Source of the DNA: Promicromonospora soli | GTDB lineage: Bacteria > Actinomycetota > Actinomycetes > Actinomycetales > Cellulomonadaceae | Length of the DNA: 64,000 nt | Reading direction: 5' to 3' | Assembly: GCF_014653785.1 (NCBI RefSeq) | Contig: NZ_BNAS01000005.1 | Coordinates: 365,368-429,367, forward strand | The notes under the pieces: model-generated | Databases searched by the model: none | What the model saw: the letters and a program-made list of their open reading frames with translations, nothing else | What the model was told of the DNA's origin: nothing | Shown here: positions 7,921 through 17,559 of the stretch, piece after piece | Numbering within the stretch: the stretch's first letter is position 1 | Layout: every line of letters starts with the position of its first letter | Program-made: the position numbers and the translations under genes

Positions 7921-8619
7921 TCACCCCTCGTCGTCGGCCAGCTTGTAGCCCAGGCCACGCACCGTCAGGAGGTACCTGGGCGAACCCGGGTCCGGCTCGA
8001 TCTTCGAGCGGATGCGCTTCACGTGGACGTCGAGCGTCTTGGTGTCGCCCACGTAGTCGGCGCCCCAGACCCGGTCGATGAGCTGGCCGCGCGTCAGCAC
8101 CCGGCCGGCGTTCCGCATCAGGAGCTCGAGCAGGTCGAACTCCTTGAGCGGGAGCGCCACGCTCTGACCGGAGACGGCCACGGTGTGCCGTTCGACGTCC
8201 ATCCGGACCGGCCCCACCTCGAGCACGCCGTCCTCGTCGTGCTCCGCCGAGTCGCTGGGCTGACGGCGGCGCAGGACGGCCCGGACGCGGGCGAGCAGCT
8301 CCCGGTACGAGTACGGCTTGGTCACGTAGTCGTCTGCACCGAGCTCCAGGCCCACCACCTTGTCGATCTCGGAGTCCTTGGCGGTCAGCATGATGACCGG
8401 CACGTCGCCGCGCGCCCGCAGCTCCCGGCACACCTCCGTGCCCGACAGCCCGGGCAGCATCAGGTCGAGCAGCACCAGGTCCGCCCCCTCCGCGTCGTAC
8501 GCAGCGAGCGCCGAGATGCCGTCGGCGGCCTCGACCACCTCGAAACCCTCGCGGGTCAGCTGGTACGTCAGCGGATCCCGGTACGACTCTTCGTCCTCTA
8601 CCACCAGGATGCGCGTCAC
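7921..8619 (-). CDS. regX3: Two-component response regulator, RegX3/PhoP type
   Basis: 232 residues of OmpR/PhoB architecture. The receiver domain (1-120) has acidic residues at 8-9, the phosphoacceptor Asp52 (LLDLMLPGLSG) and Lys near 101 (TKPYS). A winged-helix DNA-binding domain follows from about 130 to 228, ending in the usual YLLTVRGLGYKL. The GTG start overlaps the kinase stop (GTGA). By synteny with mshA-gpm1-senX3-regX3 of mycobacteria it is the RegX3 orthologue, the master regulator of phosphate starvation. Its likely targets here carry PHO boxes. Confidence 0.96.
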   Translation of the reverse strand: MTRILVVEDEESYRDPLTYQLTREGFEVVEAADGISALAAYDAEGADLVLLDLMLPGLSGTEVCRELRARGDVPVIMLTAKDSEIDKVVGLELGADDYVTKPYSYRELLARVRAVLRRRQPSDSAEHDEDGVLEVGPVRMDVERHTVAVSGQSVALPLKEFDLLELLMRNAGRVLTRGQLIDRVWGADYVGDTKTLDVHVKRIRSKIEPDPGSPRYLLTVRGLGYKLADDEG

Positions 8620-9878
8620 GCACCTACCTCCTCGTTCTTCGTGGCCTCATGGTCTGTGGCCTTGTGCTGGCCCTGCTCGTCTCCCTCACGGGCCACATCC
8701 GCCTGCGGCGGTGGGGCGGTCCGGCCGGCGCGGGTCGCGCCGTCGGGCCGGTCCGCGGACGGGATCCGCAGGGTGAAGGTCGAGCCCCGGCCGGGCTCGG
8801 ACCACATCGTGACGTCGCCACCGTGATCGGCCGCCACATGCTTGACGATGCTCAGGCCGAGACCGGTACCCCCCGTGTCGCGCGAGCGCGCGGGATCCAC
8901 CCGGTAGAAGCGCTCGAAGACGCGGTCCTGCGCATCCTCCGCGATCCCGACGCCCTGGTCCACCACCGCGATCTCGACGAGACCCGCCCGCTCGTTCACT
9001 CCCACGCCCACGCGGCTGGCGGGCCCGGAGTAGGCGACGGCGTTGTCCACCAGGTTGCGGACCGCGGTCACCAGGAGGTTGTGGTCACCGTAGACCTCGG
9101 TGTCCAGGTCCCCGCCCATGGTGATCGCGATGTTCTTGGCCTGCGCTGTGGTGCGTGCCCGGTCGACCGCCTCCTCCACGACCTCGCGGATCGGGACGGG
9201 TGTGAGCTTCGGCACCGCGCCGGCGCCCTGCAGGCGCGACAGCTCGATGATCTCCTGCACCAGGGCGGACAGCCGGACCGCCTCGCGCTGCATCCGTTCG
9301 GTGAACCGGCGGACGGCGACCGGGTCGTCCGCGGCGTCGGCCACGGTCTCGGCGAGCAGCGCCAGCGCGCCCACGGGCGTCTTGAGCTCGTGCGACACGT
9401 TGACCACGAAGTCGCGGCGGATCGCCTCGACGCGGCGCGCCTCCGTGCGGTCCTCCGCGAGCACCAGCACCCGCTCCAGGCCCAGCGGTGCGACCCGCAC
9501 CTGCAGCAGCACTGTGCCCTGGCCCACCGGGCCGCGGGCCAGCTCCAGCTCCTGCTCGCGGATCACGCCGTCGCGCCGCACCAGGGCCACCAGGTCCGTG
9601 ATCGCCGGGTGCACCAGCGCGTCGTTGCGGACCACGCCGAGGGCGTAGGCCGGCGGGGAGGCGCGGATCACCTCGTCCTCGCCGTCCAGCACGACGGCGG
9701 CGGAGCGCAGTACCGAGAGCACACGAACGAGCCCCGCGTCGAGCTCGTCGGGTTCGGCCTGGGGAAGGGCATGCTGCTGCCGTTCGGAGACGCGGAATGC
9801 CAAGGTGGCGACCACGCCGACGATCACGCCGAGAATTCCGGCGAGCAGCACCGGCACCCCGGAGATGATTCCGTCCAC
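8616..9878 (-). CDS. senX3: Phosphate-sensing histidine kinase, SenX3 type
   Basis: 420 residues from the GTG at 9878. The frame is open further upstream, but that part is Arg-rich and lacks a ribosome site. One membrane helix (about 5-27) is followed by a PAS-like region (60-160) and the HisKA box VVNVSHELKTPVGAL with the phospho-His. The ATPase domain has N-box NLVDNAVAYS, G1 DQGVGI and G2 GGTGLGLSIV. The C-terminal 45 residues are hydrophilic and low-complexity. It is co-translated with regX3 and divergent from phoU, whose product is expected to link it to the Pst transporter. Confidence 0.93.
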   Translation of the reverse strand: MDGIISGVPVLLAGILGVIVGVVATLAFRVSERQQHALPQAEPDELDAGLVRVLSVLRSAAVVLDGEDEVIRASPPAYALGVVRNDALVHPAITDLVALVRRDGVIREQELELARGPVGQGTVLLQVRVAPLGLERVLVLAEDRTEARRVEAIRRDFVVNVSHELKTPVGALALLAETVADAADDPVAVRRFTERMQREAVRLSALVQEIIELSRLQGAGAVPKLTPVPIREVVEEAVDRARTTAQAKNIAITMGGDLDTEVYGDHNLLVTAVRNLVDNAVAYSGPASRVGVGVNERAGLVEIAVVDQGVGIAEDAQDRVFERFYRVDPARSRDTGGTGLGLSIVKHVAADHGGDVTMWSEPGRGSTFTLRIPSADRPDGATRAGRTAPPPQADVAREGDEQGQHKATDHEATKNEEVGA

Positions 9879-9950
9879 GACTCCAGGGTAGGTCGACGTT
9901 TCAACCGCAGGTTGACGTCGGCGGGCGGTCGGAGGATCGCGTCGCTTACT

Positions 9951-9983
9951 GTTCATGTGAGGGAGGAAGAGCGTTAACCTCCC
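9951..9983 (+). promoter_or_regulatory. Candidate PHO box in the senX3/phoU divergent region
   Basis: GTTCATGTGAG (9951-9961) and GTTAACCTCCC (9973-9983) are in phase with an 11-bp period, with one degenerate unit between them. The site lies between the divergent senX3 and phoU starts, where autoregulation by the response regulator is expected. The match is weaker than at the pstS genes. Confidence 0.5.
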
Positions 9984-10153
9984 GGTACATCGCGACGTCG
10001 AACCTTGGCGGGTGCGGGCGGTAGCTGTGCCGTGCGCCGTTCCGGGACGTGTCCGGGGCGGCCGGCCCGGCCGCGCGTCGGCCCTGCTCGCCTGACGGCG
10101 GCGTGACAAGCGGACGCGAACCGTCCGCGCGCCCCAAGTGCGAGAGGAAACCG

Positions 10154-10801
10154 ATGCGACAGATCTTCGAAGCTGAGCTCCAGCAGGTCGGAGAGGACCT
10201 GACCGAGATGAGCAGGCTCGTCGAGTCCGCCATCACCCGTGCCGGCACGGCGCTGCTGGAGGCCGACCTTCAGCTCGCGCAGGAGGTGATCGCCTCCGAC
10301 AGGACCATCGACTCCCTCGAGAACTCCCTCGACGAGCGGTGCGTGCACCTCCTGGCGCAGCAGGCCCCGGTCGCGACCGACCTGCGGATAGTCGTGAGCG
10401 CGCTGCGGATGAGCTCCTCCCTGGAGCGCATGGGCGACCTCGCCCGGCACGTGGCGCAGGTGGCCCGCGGACGCTACCCCGCGCAGGCGATCGTCCCCGA
10501 GGCGCGGGACACCTTCGCGAAGATGCAGGACGCCGCAGTTCGCGTCGCGCAGCGCACCACGAAGCTGCTCGCCACGCGCGACCTCACGGTGGCCGAGGCC
10601 ATCGAACGCGACGACGACCTGCTCGACGAGCTGCACCAGGAGACGTTCAACGTGCTCCTGGCGCCCGAGTGGCAGGGCACCGTGCAGGAGGCCGTCGACG
10701 TGACCCTCGTGGGCCGCTACTACGAGCGGTTCGGCGACCACGGCGTCTCGGTAGCCCGCCGCGTCACCTTCCTGGTCACGGGTGACTTCCCGGACGAGTG
10801 A
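10154..10801 (+). CDS. phoU: Phosphate signalling complex protein PhoU
   Basis: 215 residues, all helical, with two PhoU repeats. Each has the metal-binding acidic pattern (RMGDLARHVAQVA in the first half; YYERFGDHGVSVARRV in the second). The ATG at 10154 has GAGAGGAAA upstream, and the long open stretch before it is non-coding. PhoU couples the phosphate load of the Pst transporter to the sensor kinase and keeps the Pho response off in phosphate-rich conditions. It is divergent from senX3-regX3 and convergent with gpmA across a perfect 91-bp palindrome. Confidence 0.96.
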   Translation: MRQIFEAELQQVGEDLTEMSRLVESAITRAGTALLEADLQLAQEVIASDRTIDSLENSLDERCVHLLAQQAPVATDLRIVVSALRMSSSLERMGDLARHVAQVARGRYPAQAIVPEARDTFAKMQDAAVRVAQRTTKLLATRDLTVAEAIERDDDLLDELHQETFNVLLAPEWQGTVQEAVDVTLVGRYYERFGDHGVSVARRVTFLVTGDFPDE

Positions 10802-10808
10802 CCCGCCC

Positions 10809-10899
10809 GCCGAAGTAGAACTGTGGCGAGATAGAACTGGGGCGGAAGCACTGTCAGTGCTTCCGCCCCAGTTCTATCTCGCCACAGTTCTACTTCGGC
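10809..10899. repeat. Perfect 91-bp palindrome between phoU and gpmA, copy 2
   Basis: Forty-five bases on each side of the central base (10854) are exactly complementary. Each arm holds GTAGAACTGTGGCGAG followed by the related ATAGAACTGGGGCGGA, then AGCACTG at the centre. It starts 8 bp after the phoU stop and ends 9 bp before the gpmA stop. That position fits a bidirectional terminator, but its length and perfection far exceed a normal one. Confidence 0.95.
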
Positions 10900-10908
10900 G
10901 AATCCTGG

Positions 10909-11649
10909 TCAGCGACCCTGGTTCGCGACGGCCGCGATCGCGTCCTTGGCGGCTTCCGGGTCCAGGTACGTGCCGCCCGGCTTGACCGGGGACAGGGTCT
11001 CTTCGTCGAGCTCGTAGACCAGCGGGATGCCCGTCGGGATGTTCAGCCCGGCGATGGCCTCGTCGGACACGCCGTCGAGGTGCTTCACCAGGGCCCGCAG
11101 CGAGTTGCCGTGGGCGGCGACGAGCACCGTCTTGCCGGCCTGGAGGTCGGGCACGATGTCGCTCTCCCAGTACGGCAGGGCGCGCTCGAGCACGAGCTTG
11201 AGGGCCTCCGTGCGGATGACGGGCGCGTCGGCGTAGCGCGGGTCGGCGTCCTGGCTGAACTCGGAGCCCAGCTCGATCTCCGGCGGCGGCACGTCGTACG
11301 AGCGGCGCCAGAGCATGAACTGCTCCTCGCCGAACTCCGCAAGCGTCTGCTTCTTGTCCTTGCCCTGCAGTGCGCCGTAGTGGCGCTCGTTGAGCCGCCA
11401 GCTGCGCTTGACAGGGATCCAGTGGCGGTCGGCGACGTCGAGCGCGAGGTTCGCGGTCGAGATCGCGCGGCGCAGGAGCGAGGTGTGCACGACGTCGGGC
11501 GAGACGTCGGCCTCCTTGAGGAGCTCGCCGCCGCGCTTCGCCTCCTCGACGCCCTTCTCGGAGAGAGGTACATCCACCCAGCCGGTGAACAGGTTCTTGG
11601 CGTTCCACTCGCTCTCGCCGTGACGGAGCAGCACAAGGGTGTAGGTCAT
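10909..11649 (-). CDS. gpmA: 2,3-bisphosphoglycerate-dependent phosphoglycerate mutase
   Basis: 246 residues from the ATG at 11649. The catalytic [10 protein letters not shown] (His about 9) starts the protein, [13 protein letters not shown] follows in the middle and [11 protein letters not shown] (second catalytic His) lies near 180. It interconverts 3- and 2-phosphoglycerate in glycolysis and gluconeogenesis. It lies between mshA and the senX3-regX3-phoU group, as in mycobacteria. Confidence 0.97.
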   Translation of the reverse strand: MTYTLVLLRHGESEWNAKNLFTGWVDVPLSEKGVEEAKRGGELLKEADVSPDVVHTSLLRRAISTANLALDVADRHWIPVKRSWRLNERHYGALQGKDKKQTLAEFGEEQFMLWRRSYDVPPPEIELGSEFSQDADPRYADAPVIRTEALKLVLERALPYWESDIVPDLQAGKTVLVAAHGNSLRALVKHLDGVSDEAIAGLNIPTGIPLVYELDEETLSPVKPGGTYLDPEAAKDAIAAVANQGR

Positions 11650-11742
11650 GCCCCCATCCTGCCGCACATTCCCGGCCGAACATGATGCCGATCCCAAGCC
11701 CCGGACAGGCATCAGGTTCATGCTCGGCGAAGTTGCTGGTGA

Positions 11743-13098
11743 CTACCTCGTCGCGTGGTGCTTTCGGGCGTCTTCGTAGACCTCGAGCATCTGCTCGGCC
11801 GCGCGGTCCCAGCCGAATCTGGTCGCCGAGTCGCGCGCACCCGCGGCCAGGCGCGCGCGCCACTCGTCGTCGTCCAGCAGGCTCTTGAGGACCAGGGCCC
11901 AGCTCTCGGGCTCGTGGTCGGGCACGAGGACGCCGGAGACGCCGTCCTCGACCACCGTGCACAGACCGCCGACCGCTGCCGCGACCACCGGGGTGCCCGA
12001 CGCCTGGGCTTCCGCCGCGACCAGGCCGAACGACTCGCTGTGCGACGGCACCGCCACCAGATCGGCCGCCTGGAAGTAGCGCGCCAGCGTCCGCTGCGGC
12101 ACCGGGGGCCGCACGAGCACGTGGTCGGCGACACCTTCCTGGTAGGCGAGCGCCTCCAGCTCGCGGACGGCGGTCGGCCGCCCGGAGGCGCCGCCCAGCA
12201 CCACGAGCAGCGGCGGCTGACCGTCCCCTTCCGACCAGATCGGCTCCCCCAGCGCCCGGACCAGCACGTCGGGCCCCTTGAGCAGCTGCACGCGTCCCGC
12301 GAAGAGCACGATCTTCCGGCCCGCCGGCAGCATGAGCCCCTTCCGCAGCTCGGCCAGCTGCCGGTGCGGCGCCGCCGGGTCCCGCAGAGCCTGGTCTCGT
12401 TCCGCCGGGTCCCGCTCCGTGGCGTCGGGCAGCGGGGAGAACACGCCGAGGTCCACGCCGGGCTGCACCACGTGCACCCGAGCCGGGTCGGCCTGGTAGT
12501 CGCGTGCCAGGTCGGCGGCCTCCTGCTCGGTGTTCGCGACCAGCGCGTCGGCCTCGGCGACCACCTGCTCCTCGCCGATGATCCGGCCCTGCGGCTCGGG
12601 TGCGTCCCCCGGCGCGAGGGACGCGTTCTTCACGCGCGCCATGGTGTGCATCGTGTGCACCAGCGGCACGTCCCAGCGCTCCGCCGCGAGCCAGCCCACC
12701 TGGCCCGACAGCCAGTAGTGCGTGTGCAGGACGTCGTACCAGCCCTCGGGGCGGTGCGCCTCGGCGCGCAGCACGCCCGCGGCGAACGCGCACAGCTGGC
12801 CCGGGAGGTCGTTCTTGTCCAGCCCCTCGTACGGCCCCGCGGACACGTGGATGACGCGGACGCCGGGCTCGGCGTCGGTCACCTTGGGCTGGGCCGACGA
12901 CGTCGCCCGCGTGTAGATCTCCACCTGCGCGCCCCGCCGGGCGAGCGCCCGGGACAGCTCCAGCACGTACACGTTCATGCCGCCCGCGTCGCCCGTGCCG
13001 GGCTGCTCGAGCGGCGAGGTGTGCACAGAGACCATCGCGATCCGGAGCGGACGGGACCCGTCCGGATCGGCGAAGTCGGGCGGCAGGCTGATGTGCAT
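11743..13098 (-). CDS. mshA: D-inositol-3-phosphate glycosyltransferase (mycothiol synthesis)
   Basis: 451 residues from the ATG at 13098, which overlaps the stop of the lactonase gene. It has GT-B fold and GT4 features: the N-terminal [24 protein letters not shown] loop, [25 protein letters not shown] and the C-terminal donor site [22 protein letters not shown]. It joins GlcNAc to inositol 3-phosphate, the first committed step of mycothiol, the actinobacterial thiol buffer. A Pro/Arg/Asp-rich insertion (about 235-262) is unusual. The long open frame upstream of this start is an overlap with the lactonase gene. Confidence 0.95.
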   Translation of the reverse strand: MHISLPPDFADPDGSRPLRIAMVSVHTSPLEQPGTGDAGGMNVYVLELSRALARRGAQVEIYTRATSSAQPKVTDAEPGVRVIHVSAGPYEGLDKNDLPGQLCAFAAGVLRAEAHRPEGWYDVLHTHYWLSGQVGWLAAERWDVPLVHTMHTMARVKNASLAPGDAPEPQGRIIGEEQVVAEADALVANTEQEAADLARDYQADPARVHVVQPGVDLGVFSPLPDATERDPAERDQALRDPAAPHRQLAELRKGLMLPAGRKIVLFAGRVQLLKGPDVLVRALGEPIWSEGDGQPPLLVVLGGASGRPTAVRELEALAYQEGVADHVLVRPPVPQRTLARYFQAADLVAVPSHSESFGLVAAEAQASGTPVVAAAVGGLCTVVEDGVSGVLVPDHEPESWALVLKSLLDDDEWRARLAAGARDSATRFGWDRAAEQMLEVYEDARKHHATR

Positions 13099-14183
13099 CA
13101 GGACACCAGGACGCACGCGGGCACTGGCAGCTCCAGTCGATCCGTGATCTGGCCCTGGCCCGTCGCCGGGTCGAGCCGGATCGCCACCAGCTCGTCGGCG
13201 TTCTGCGCGGCCACGACCACGAGCTCGCCGTCGGCAAGGACCGCGTGGTGGCGCGGCCACGCGCCCAGGCCGAGGTCGACGTCGCCGACGTTCTCGATGG
13301 TCAGGTGCCCGACGTCGTTTGGGCCGTCCGCCTCGCCCGACGCCGCCCGCACACGGAGCACCGAGAGGACGTCCGGGCCGCGCACGCCCACGTGCACGAG
13401 GTCGCCCGTGGCGGTGATGTGCGAGGGGTACCCGGGGGCCCCGTCGGGCATGGTGCGGCCGGTGATCGCCACCGAGCCGACGTGCTCCAGGCGGCCTGGC
13501 CCCGCTGGCACCAGGACGTGCAGGCGGCAGTCGAGCTCGCCGACGACCAGGATCGTGCCGTCGGGCAGCTCGACCAGGTGGCGCGGTCCCGTACCGGGCG
13601 GCAGGACGGCGGCTATCTGGCCGCCCGGCGACTCCGGGGCGTCCGCCGGGCCGGACCCGTCGAGCGGGTAGCTGCGCAGCTCGTCCGTGCCGAGGTCGGA
13701 CACGAGGACCCGGTCGCCCCACACGTGCACGAAGTGGGCGTGGGGCCCCTCCTGCCGATCCAGGACCGGGCCGGACCCCGCGTGCGGGAACGTTCGCGGC
13801 GCACGGAGCGCGCCGTTCTCCGCCAGCGGCGCGACGGCGGCCACGCCGTCGGTGTAGTTCGCCACCCAGGCCACGGTGTCGGTCGCCACCACGTGGCAGG
13901 GGCCCGAACCGCCCGAGGCCGCGGCCGAAGCGGGGGAGAGCGTGCCGGCGTCGGACACGCGGAAGGACGTGAGCCGGCCGGGCTCACGCTCGGTCACCGC
14001 CACGAGCGTGCGCCCCGACGGGTCCAGGGCCAGGAACGACGGCGAGGCGGCCTGCACGACGAGCTCCCCGCCCGTGAACTTGCCACCCGGTTCGATGCCG
14101 ACACGCCAGATGCCCTCACCGGTGCCCGGCTCGTTTCCCGCCGTCGGATAGGTGCCGATCCACAGGGCGGTGGGGTTATTCAT
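13098..14183 (-). CDS. Lactonase family seven-bladed beta-propeller protein
   Basis: 361 residues from the ATG at 14183. Motifs WIGTYPTAG near the start, [45 protein letters not shown] and the terminal [22 protein letters not shown] are those of the lactonase (PF10282) propeller family. That family includes 6-phosphogluconolactonase of the YbhE type. The family is catalytically uneven, so the substrate is uncertain; an oxidative pentose phosphate role is possible. It is translationally coupled to mshA. Confidence 0.85.
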   Translation of the reverse strand: MNNPTALWIGTYPTAGNEPGTGEGIWRVGIEPGGKFTGGELVVQAASPSFLALDPSGRTLVAVTEREPGRLTSFRVSDAGTLSPASAAASGGSGPCHVVATDTVAWVANYTDGVAAVAPLAENGALRAPRTFPHAGSGPVLDRQEGPHAHFVHVWGDRVLVSDLGTDELRSYPLDGSGPADAPESPGGQIAAVLPPGTGPRHLVELPDGTILVVGELDCRLHVLVPAGPGRLEHVGSVAITGRTMPDGAPGYPSHITATGDLVHVGVRGPDVLSVLRVRAASGEADGPNDVGHLTIENVGDVDLGLGAWPRHHAVLADGELVVVAAQNADELVAIRLDPATGQGQITDRLELPVPACVLVS

Positions 14184-14231
14184 GCGACCAGCGTAGTGAC
14201 GTTTGCTGGGTGCTCCGGCCGGAATGCACGA

Positions 14232-14267
14232 CGCCCCGGCCACCCCTCGATGAAGGGCGCCGGGGCG
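14232..14267 (-). terminator. Rho-independent-like hairpin after lsr2
   Basis: CGCCCCGGC...CCCT pairs with AGGG...GCCGGGGCG around TCGATGA. The stem lies 28 bp after the lsr2 stop and before the lactonase start, and would end the lsr2 transcript. Confidence 0.75.
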
Positions 14268-14294
14268 CAATCTGCCGTCGTGACTGCGACGGCG

Positions 14295-14627
14295 TCAGGC
14301 GTTCGCCTTCGCGTAAGCCTCCTGGACCTCCGCCGAGATGCGACCGCGGTCGCTCACGGTGAAGCCGTTGGCCTTGGCCCACTCGCGGACCGCGGCGGTG
14401 TCGCTCCCGGAACGGGACCGACGCGTGGTGCCGGTGCCGCGCGCAACGGGCGACTTCACCTTGCGCGCGTGGCCGACCCACGAAGCGAGCGCGTCACGCA
14501 GCTGGGCCGCGTGCTCGGCATTGAGGTCGATCTCGTAGGAGACGCCGTCAAGCCCGAAGTTCACGGTCTCGTCGGCGGCACCGCCGTCCATGTCATCTTC
14601 GAGAACGAGCTGAACCTTCTGAACCAT
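14295..14627 (-). CDS. lsr2: Lsr2 family nucleoid-associated protein
   Basis: 110 residues from the ATG at 14627. The N-terminal dimerisation domain has MVQKVQLVLEDDMDGG and FGLDGVSYEIDL. The basic linker is GTGTTRRSRSGS. The C-terminal DNA-binding domain (IREWA-type, here VREWAKANGFTVSDRGRISAEVQEAYAKA) carries a minor-groove hook, RGR. Lsr2 is the actinobacterial H-NS analogue that silences AT-rich foreign DNA. It lies close to lysS, as is usual in this phylum, though the expected clpC neighbour is absent. Confidence 0.97.
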   Translation of the reverse strand: MVQKVQLVLEDDMDGGAADETVNFGLDGVSYEIDLNAEHAAQLRDALASWVGHARKVKSPVARGTGTTRRSRSGSDTAAVREWAKANGFTVSDRGRISAEVQEAYAKANA

Positions 14628-14802
14628 ACGGGTAGTTCCCTTCCGCGCCACAAATTCCGGGGTTGTTCGCGAGCATGCCGCACTCAATATTGTCATGTCA
14701 ATAATGGGTAAGTGACACCGCTCACCAAAACTTCACCCTGCCGGAGTTGAAGTGCGGGGATTTGATCCCGAAGGTCCGCACGGATAACCTCGGCTGCGCG
14801 CT

Positions 14803-14982
14803 TCACCGGGAAGCGGAATTCCCCGCGCTTTCCGCTGCCGCCATGGCTTCGCGATCCATTCGCTCGAGCGCCTCCCGCTCGTGGCGGTCGGCTCGGAGGA
14901 TCTTACGCATCGCAAACCAGAACAACAGGCCGACGCCCACCGAGGGCGTGAGCCCGGCGAGCACCGCAAGTGTCATATCCAT
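14803..14982 (-). CDS. Small single-helix membrane protein, unknown
   Basis: 59 residues. An ATG at 14982 has GAGG about 9 bases upstream. One hydrophobic helix (about 4-25, LAVLAGLTPSVGVGLLFWF) is followed by a highly charged helix of Arg/Glu/Asp. The layout matches small membrane proteins often found beside lysS in actinobacteria, with no known function. It is 41 bp downstream of lysS on the same strand and so is probably co-transcribed. Confidence 0.7.
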   Translation of the reverse strand: MDMTLAVLAGLTPSVGVGLLFWFAMRKILRADRHEREALERMDREAMAAAESAGNSASR

Positions 14983-15023
14983 CACAAAATCCTCACAAGC
15001 CTCATCTGCGCGGTTTGAAATTC

Positions 15024-16553
15024 TCAGGCGATCGGCTTCACCAGCGGGAAAAGTATGGTCTCCCTGATGCCCTGGCCGGTCAACGCCATGAGCAGGCGGT
15101 CGATGCCCATGCCCATTCCGCCCGAAGGGGGCATCGCGAATTCCATCGCGGTCAGGAAATCCTCGTCGAGCCGCATGGCCTCGTCGTCGCCCGCCGCGGC
15201 CATCCTGGCCTGCGCCTCGAAGCGCTGCCGCTGGACCACCGGGTCGACCAGCTCGGAATAGCCCGTGGCCAGCTCGAAGCCGCGGATGTACAGGTCCCAC
15301 TTCTCGACCTGACCCTTTTTCGTGCGGTGGTCCCGGGTGAGCGGTGACGTCTCCACCGGAAAGTCTCGCACGAACGTCGGCGCCGTCAGGTGGTCGCCCA
15401 CCCGGTGTTCCCAAAGAGTCTCGACGAGCTTTCCGTGATTCAGGAGCTTCTTGTTGCCCACCTCGACATCGAGCCGGTGGGCGATCTTCTCGAGTTCCTC
15501 CACCGACGTGTCGGCGGTGATCTCCTCGCCCAGGCTTTCGGAGAGCGAGTCGTACATGCGCAGGTTTGCCCATTCCCCGCCCAGCTCGTACTCGGAATCG
15601 TCCGCAAGAGTCACGAGCGTGGTGCCGAGAACGTCCTGCGCCGCGGTCTGCACCAGATCCTGGGTGAGAGCGCCGATGGTGTTGTAATCCCCGTAGGCCT
15701 CGTACGCCTCGAGCATGGCGAACTCCGGCGAGTGCGACGAGTCCGCGCCCTCGTTACGGAAGTTCCGGTTGATCTCGAAGACCTTCTCGACGCCGCCGAC
15801 GACCGCCTTCTTCAGGAAGATCTCTGGCGCGATGCGCAGGAAGAGGTCCAGGTCGTAGGCATTCATGTGCGTCGAGAAAGGCCGCGCGGACGCCCCCGAT
15901 GCAATGGTCTGCAGCATCGGCGTCTCGACCTCGAGAAAGCTGCGGCGGTGGAAGTTCTCCCGCAGGGAACGCACCACGCCGGCACGCAGGCGCACCATGT
16001 CGCGTGCGGCCGGGCGGGCGATGAGGTCCACGTAGCGCTGGCGGACGCGCGCCTCCTCGGACAGGTCCTTGTGCAGCACGGGGAGCGGGCGCAGCGACTT
16101 GGCCGCCATCTGCCACGTGTCGGCGAAGATGCTCAGCTCGCCGCGCCTCGACGCGCCGACGCGCCCGTGCAGGAACACGTGGTCACCCAGGTCGACGTCG
16201 GTCTTGAAGGCCGCAAGGGCCTCCTCGCCGAGCACGGCCAGGCTCAGCATGCCCTGGAGTCGGTTGCCCTCGCCGTCCTGCAGCGTGACGAAGCACAGCT
16301 TGCCGCCGATCCGGATGAATACCACGCGGCCGGCGACGCCCACGACGTCGTCCGTCTCCTGGCCGGCCTCGAGGTGGCCGTACGTAGCGCGGACCTCGGC
16401 GACGGCGTGCGTGACCGGGACGGTGACCGGGTAGGGCTCGGTGCCGCTGGCCAGGAGGCGCTCACGCTTCTCGCGCCGGACCCGCAGCTGCTCGGGCAGG
16501 TCGTCGGTCGGCGGGGTCGCGGCACTCTCGGCACCGGAGTTCTCGGTCGTCAC
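15024..16553 (-). CDS. lysS: Lysyl-tRNA synthetase, class II
   Basis: 509 residues from a GTG at 16553. An OB-fold anticodon-binding domain (about 65-165) precedes the class II catalytic core. Motif 2 is seen at [24 protein letters not shown]. Motif 3 at the C-terminus is [16 protein letters not shown]. It charges tRNA-Lys. A 76-bp gap separates it from nadC upstream on the same strand. Confidence 0.98.
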   Translation of the reverse strand: MTTENSGAESAATPPTDDLPEQLRVRREKRERLLASGTEPYPVTVPVTHAVAEVRATYGHLEAGQETDDVVGVAGRVVFIRIGGKLCFVTLQDGEGNRLQGMLSLAVLGEEALAAFKTDVDLGDHVFLHGRVGASRRGELSIFADTWQMAAKSLRPLPVLHKDLSEEARVRQRYVDLIARPAARDMVRLRAGVVRSLRENFHRRSFLEVETPMLQTIASGASARPFSTHMNAYDLDLFLRIAPEIFLKKAVVGGVEKVFEINRNFRNEGADSSHSPEFAMLEAYEAYGDYNTIGALTQDLVQTAAQDVLGTTLVTLADDSEYELGGEWANLRMYDSLSESLGEEITADTSVEELEKIAHRLDVEVGNKKLLNHGKLVETLWEHRVGDHLTAPTFVRDFPVETSPLTRDHRTKKGQVEKWDLYIRGFELATGYSELVDPVVQRQRFEAQARMAAAGDDEAMRLDEDFLTAMEFAMPPSGGMGMGIDRLLMALTGQGIRETILFPLVKPIA

Positions 16554-16629
16554 GGATGCGATTCTATCGGGGCGCCAAGCTCAAATTTCCCGGTGTGACG
16601 GACGGCGCTCACCCCCACGACAAAAGGGG

Positions 16630-17559
16630 TCAGGCGCGCAGGTCCAGGGCCAGGTCGAGGATCGGCGCACTGTGCGTCAGCGCGCCCACCGACAGGAAGT
16701 CCACGCCAGTGGCCGCGACCTTGCGCGCCTTCTCGAGCGTCAGGTTGCCGGTCGCCTCGAGCTCGACGTGCGCCGGGACGCCGTCGCGCCCCTCCCGCTC
16801 CCGGACGGCGGCGACGGTCTCGGCGAGGAGCTCGGGCTCCATGTTGTCCAGCAGCAGGAAGTCAGCGCCCGAGGCCAGCGCCTCCAGGGCCTGGGCCGTG
16901 GTGTCGGCCTCGACCTGGACCTGCACGTCCGGGAACGTCTCGCGGACGGCCCGGATCGCGGCGGCGACCGATCCCGCGGCGACCACATGGTTGTCCTTGA
17001 CCATGGCGACGTCGTACAGGCCCATGCGCTTGTTGGTGCCGCCACCCGCACGTACGGCGTACTTCTGCAGGGCACGCAGGCCCGGCGTGGTCTTGCGGGT
17101 GTCCAGCACCTGCGCACCCGTGCCCGCGAGCTCACGGGCGAAGGCGCGGGTAGCGGTAGCGACGCCCGACGCGCGGCTCGCCAGGTTGAGCAGGGTGCGC
17201 TCGGCCACGAGCAGCACCTGGGTGCGGCCCCGCAGGCTCGCCAGGACCTGGCCGTCGGACACCTCGTCGCCGTCCTGCGCGTGAAAGGTGACGGCCGGCG
17301 CCTCCAGGGCCAGGCGGGCGGCCACCTGGTCCAGCACCTCCTGCACCACGACGAGACCCGCGACGACACCGTCCTCGCGCGCCACGAGCTCTGCCACCCC
17401 CGTGCTCGACGGGGGGATGGTCGCCTGCGAGGTCACGTCCCGGCCCGGGCCGGGGCCCAGGTCCTCGTCGAGGGCGATCTCGACCGCCCGGGCGACCCAC
17501 GAGGCGTCGAGCCCTGGCGTGACCGTGGAGGGGCTGGGGAAGACGGGAAGGGTGCTCAC
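16630..17559 (-). CDS. nadC: Nicotinate-nucleotide pyrophosphorylase (carboxylating)
   Basis: 309 residues. The N-terminal ALDEDLGPGPGRDVTSQA is the QPRTase substrate region. Further family motifs are LNLASRASGVAT, the DTRKTTPGLRALQKYAVRAGGG block and VDFLSVGALTHSA near the end. It converts quinolinate to nicotinate mononucleotide in de novo NAD synthesis. The GTG start overlaps the stop of the GntR gene (GTGA). Its usual partner nadB is 6.5 kb away, on the other side of the 5-oxoproline cassette. Confidence 0.97.
   Translation of the reverse strand: MSTLPVFPSPSTVTPGLDASWVARAVEIALDEDLGPGPGRDVTSQATIPPSSTGVAELVAREDGVVAGLVVVQEVLDQVAARLALEAPAVTFHAQDGDEVSDGQVLASLRGRTQVLLVAERTLLNLASRASGVATATRAFARELAGTGAQVLDTRKTTPGLRALQKYAVRAGGGTNKRMGLYDVAMVKDNHVVAAGSVAAAIRAVRETFPDVQVQVEADTTAQALEALASGADFLLLDNMEPELLAETVAAVREREGRDGVPAHVELEATGNLTLEKARKVAATGVDFLSVGALTHSAPILDLALDLRA

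Noticed and set aside
13099-13722. N-terminal extension of the mshA frame
   Set aside because: The extension overlaps the lactonase gene, is Arg/Pro-rich, and the GT-B domain starts just after the ATG at 13098.
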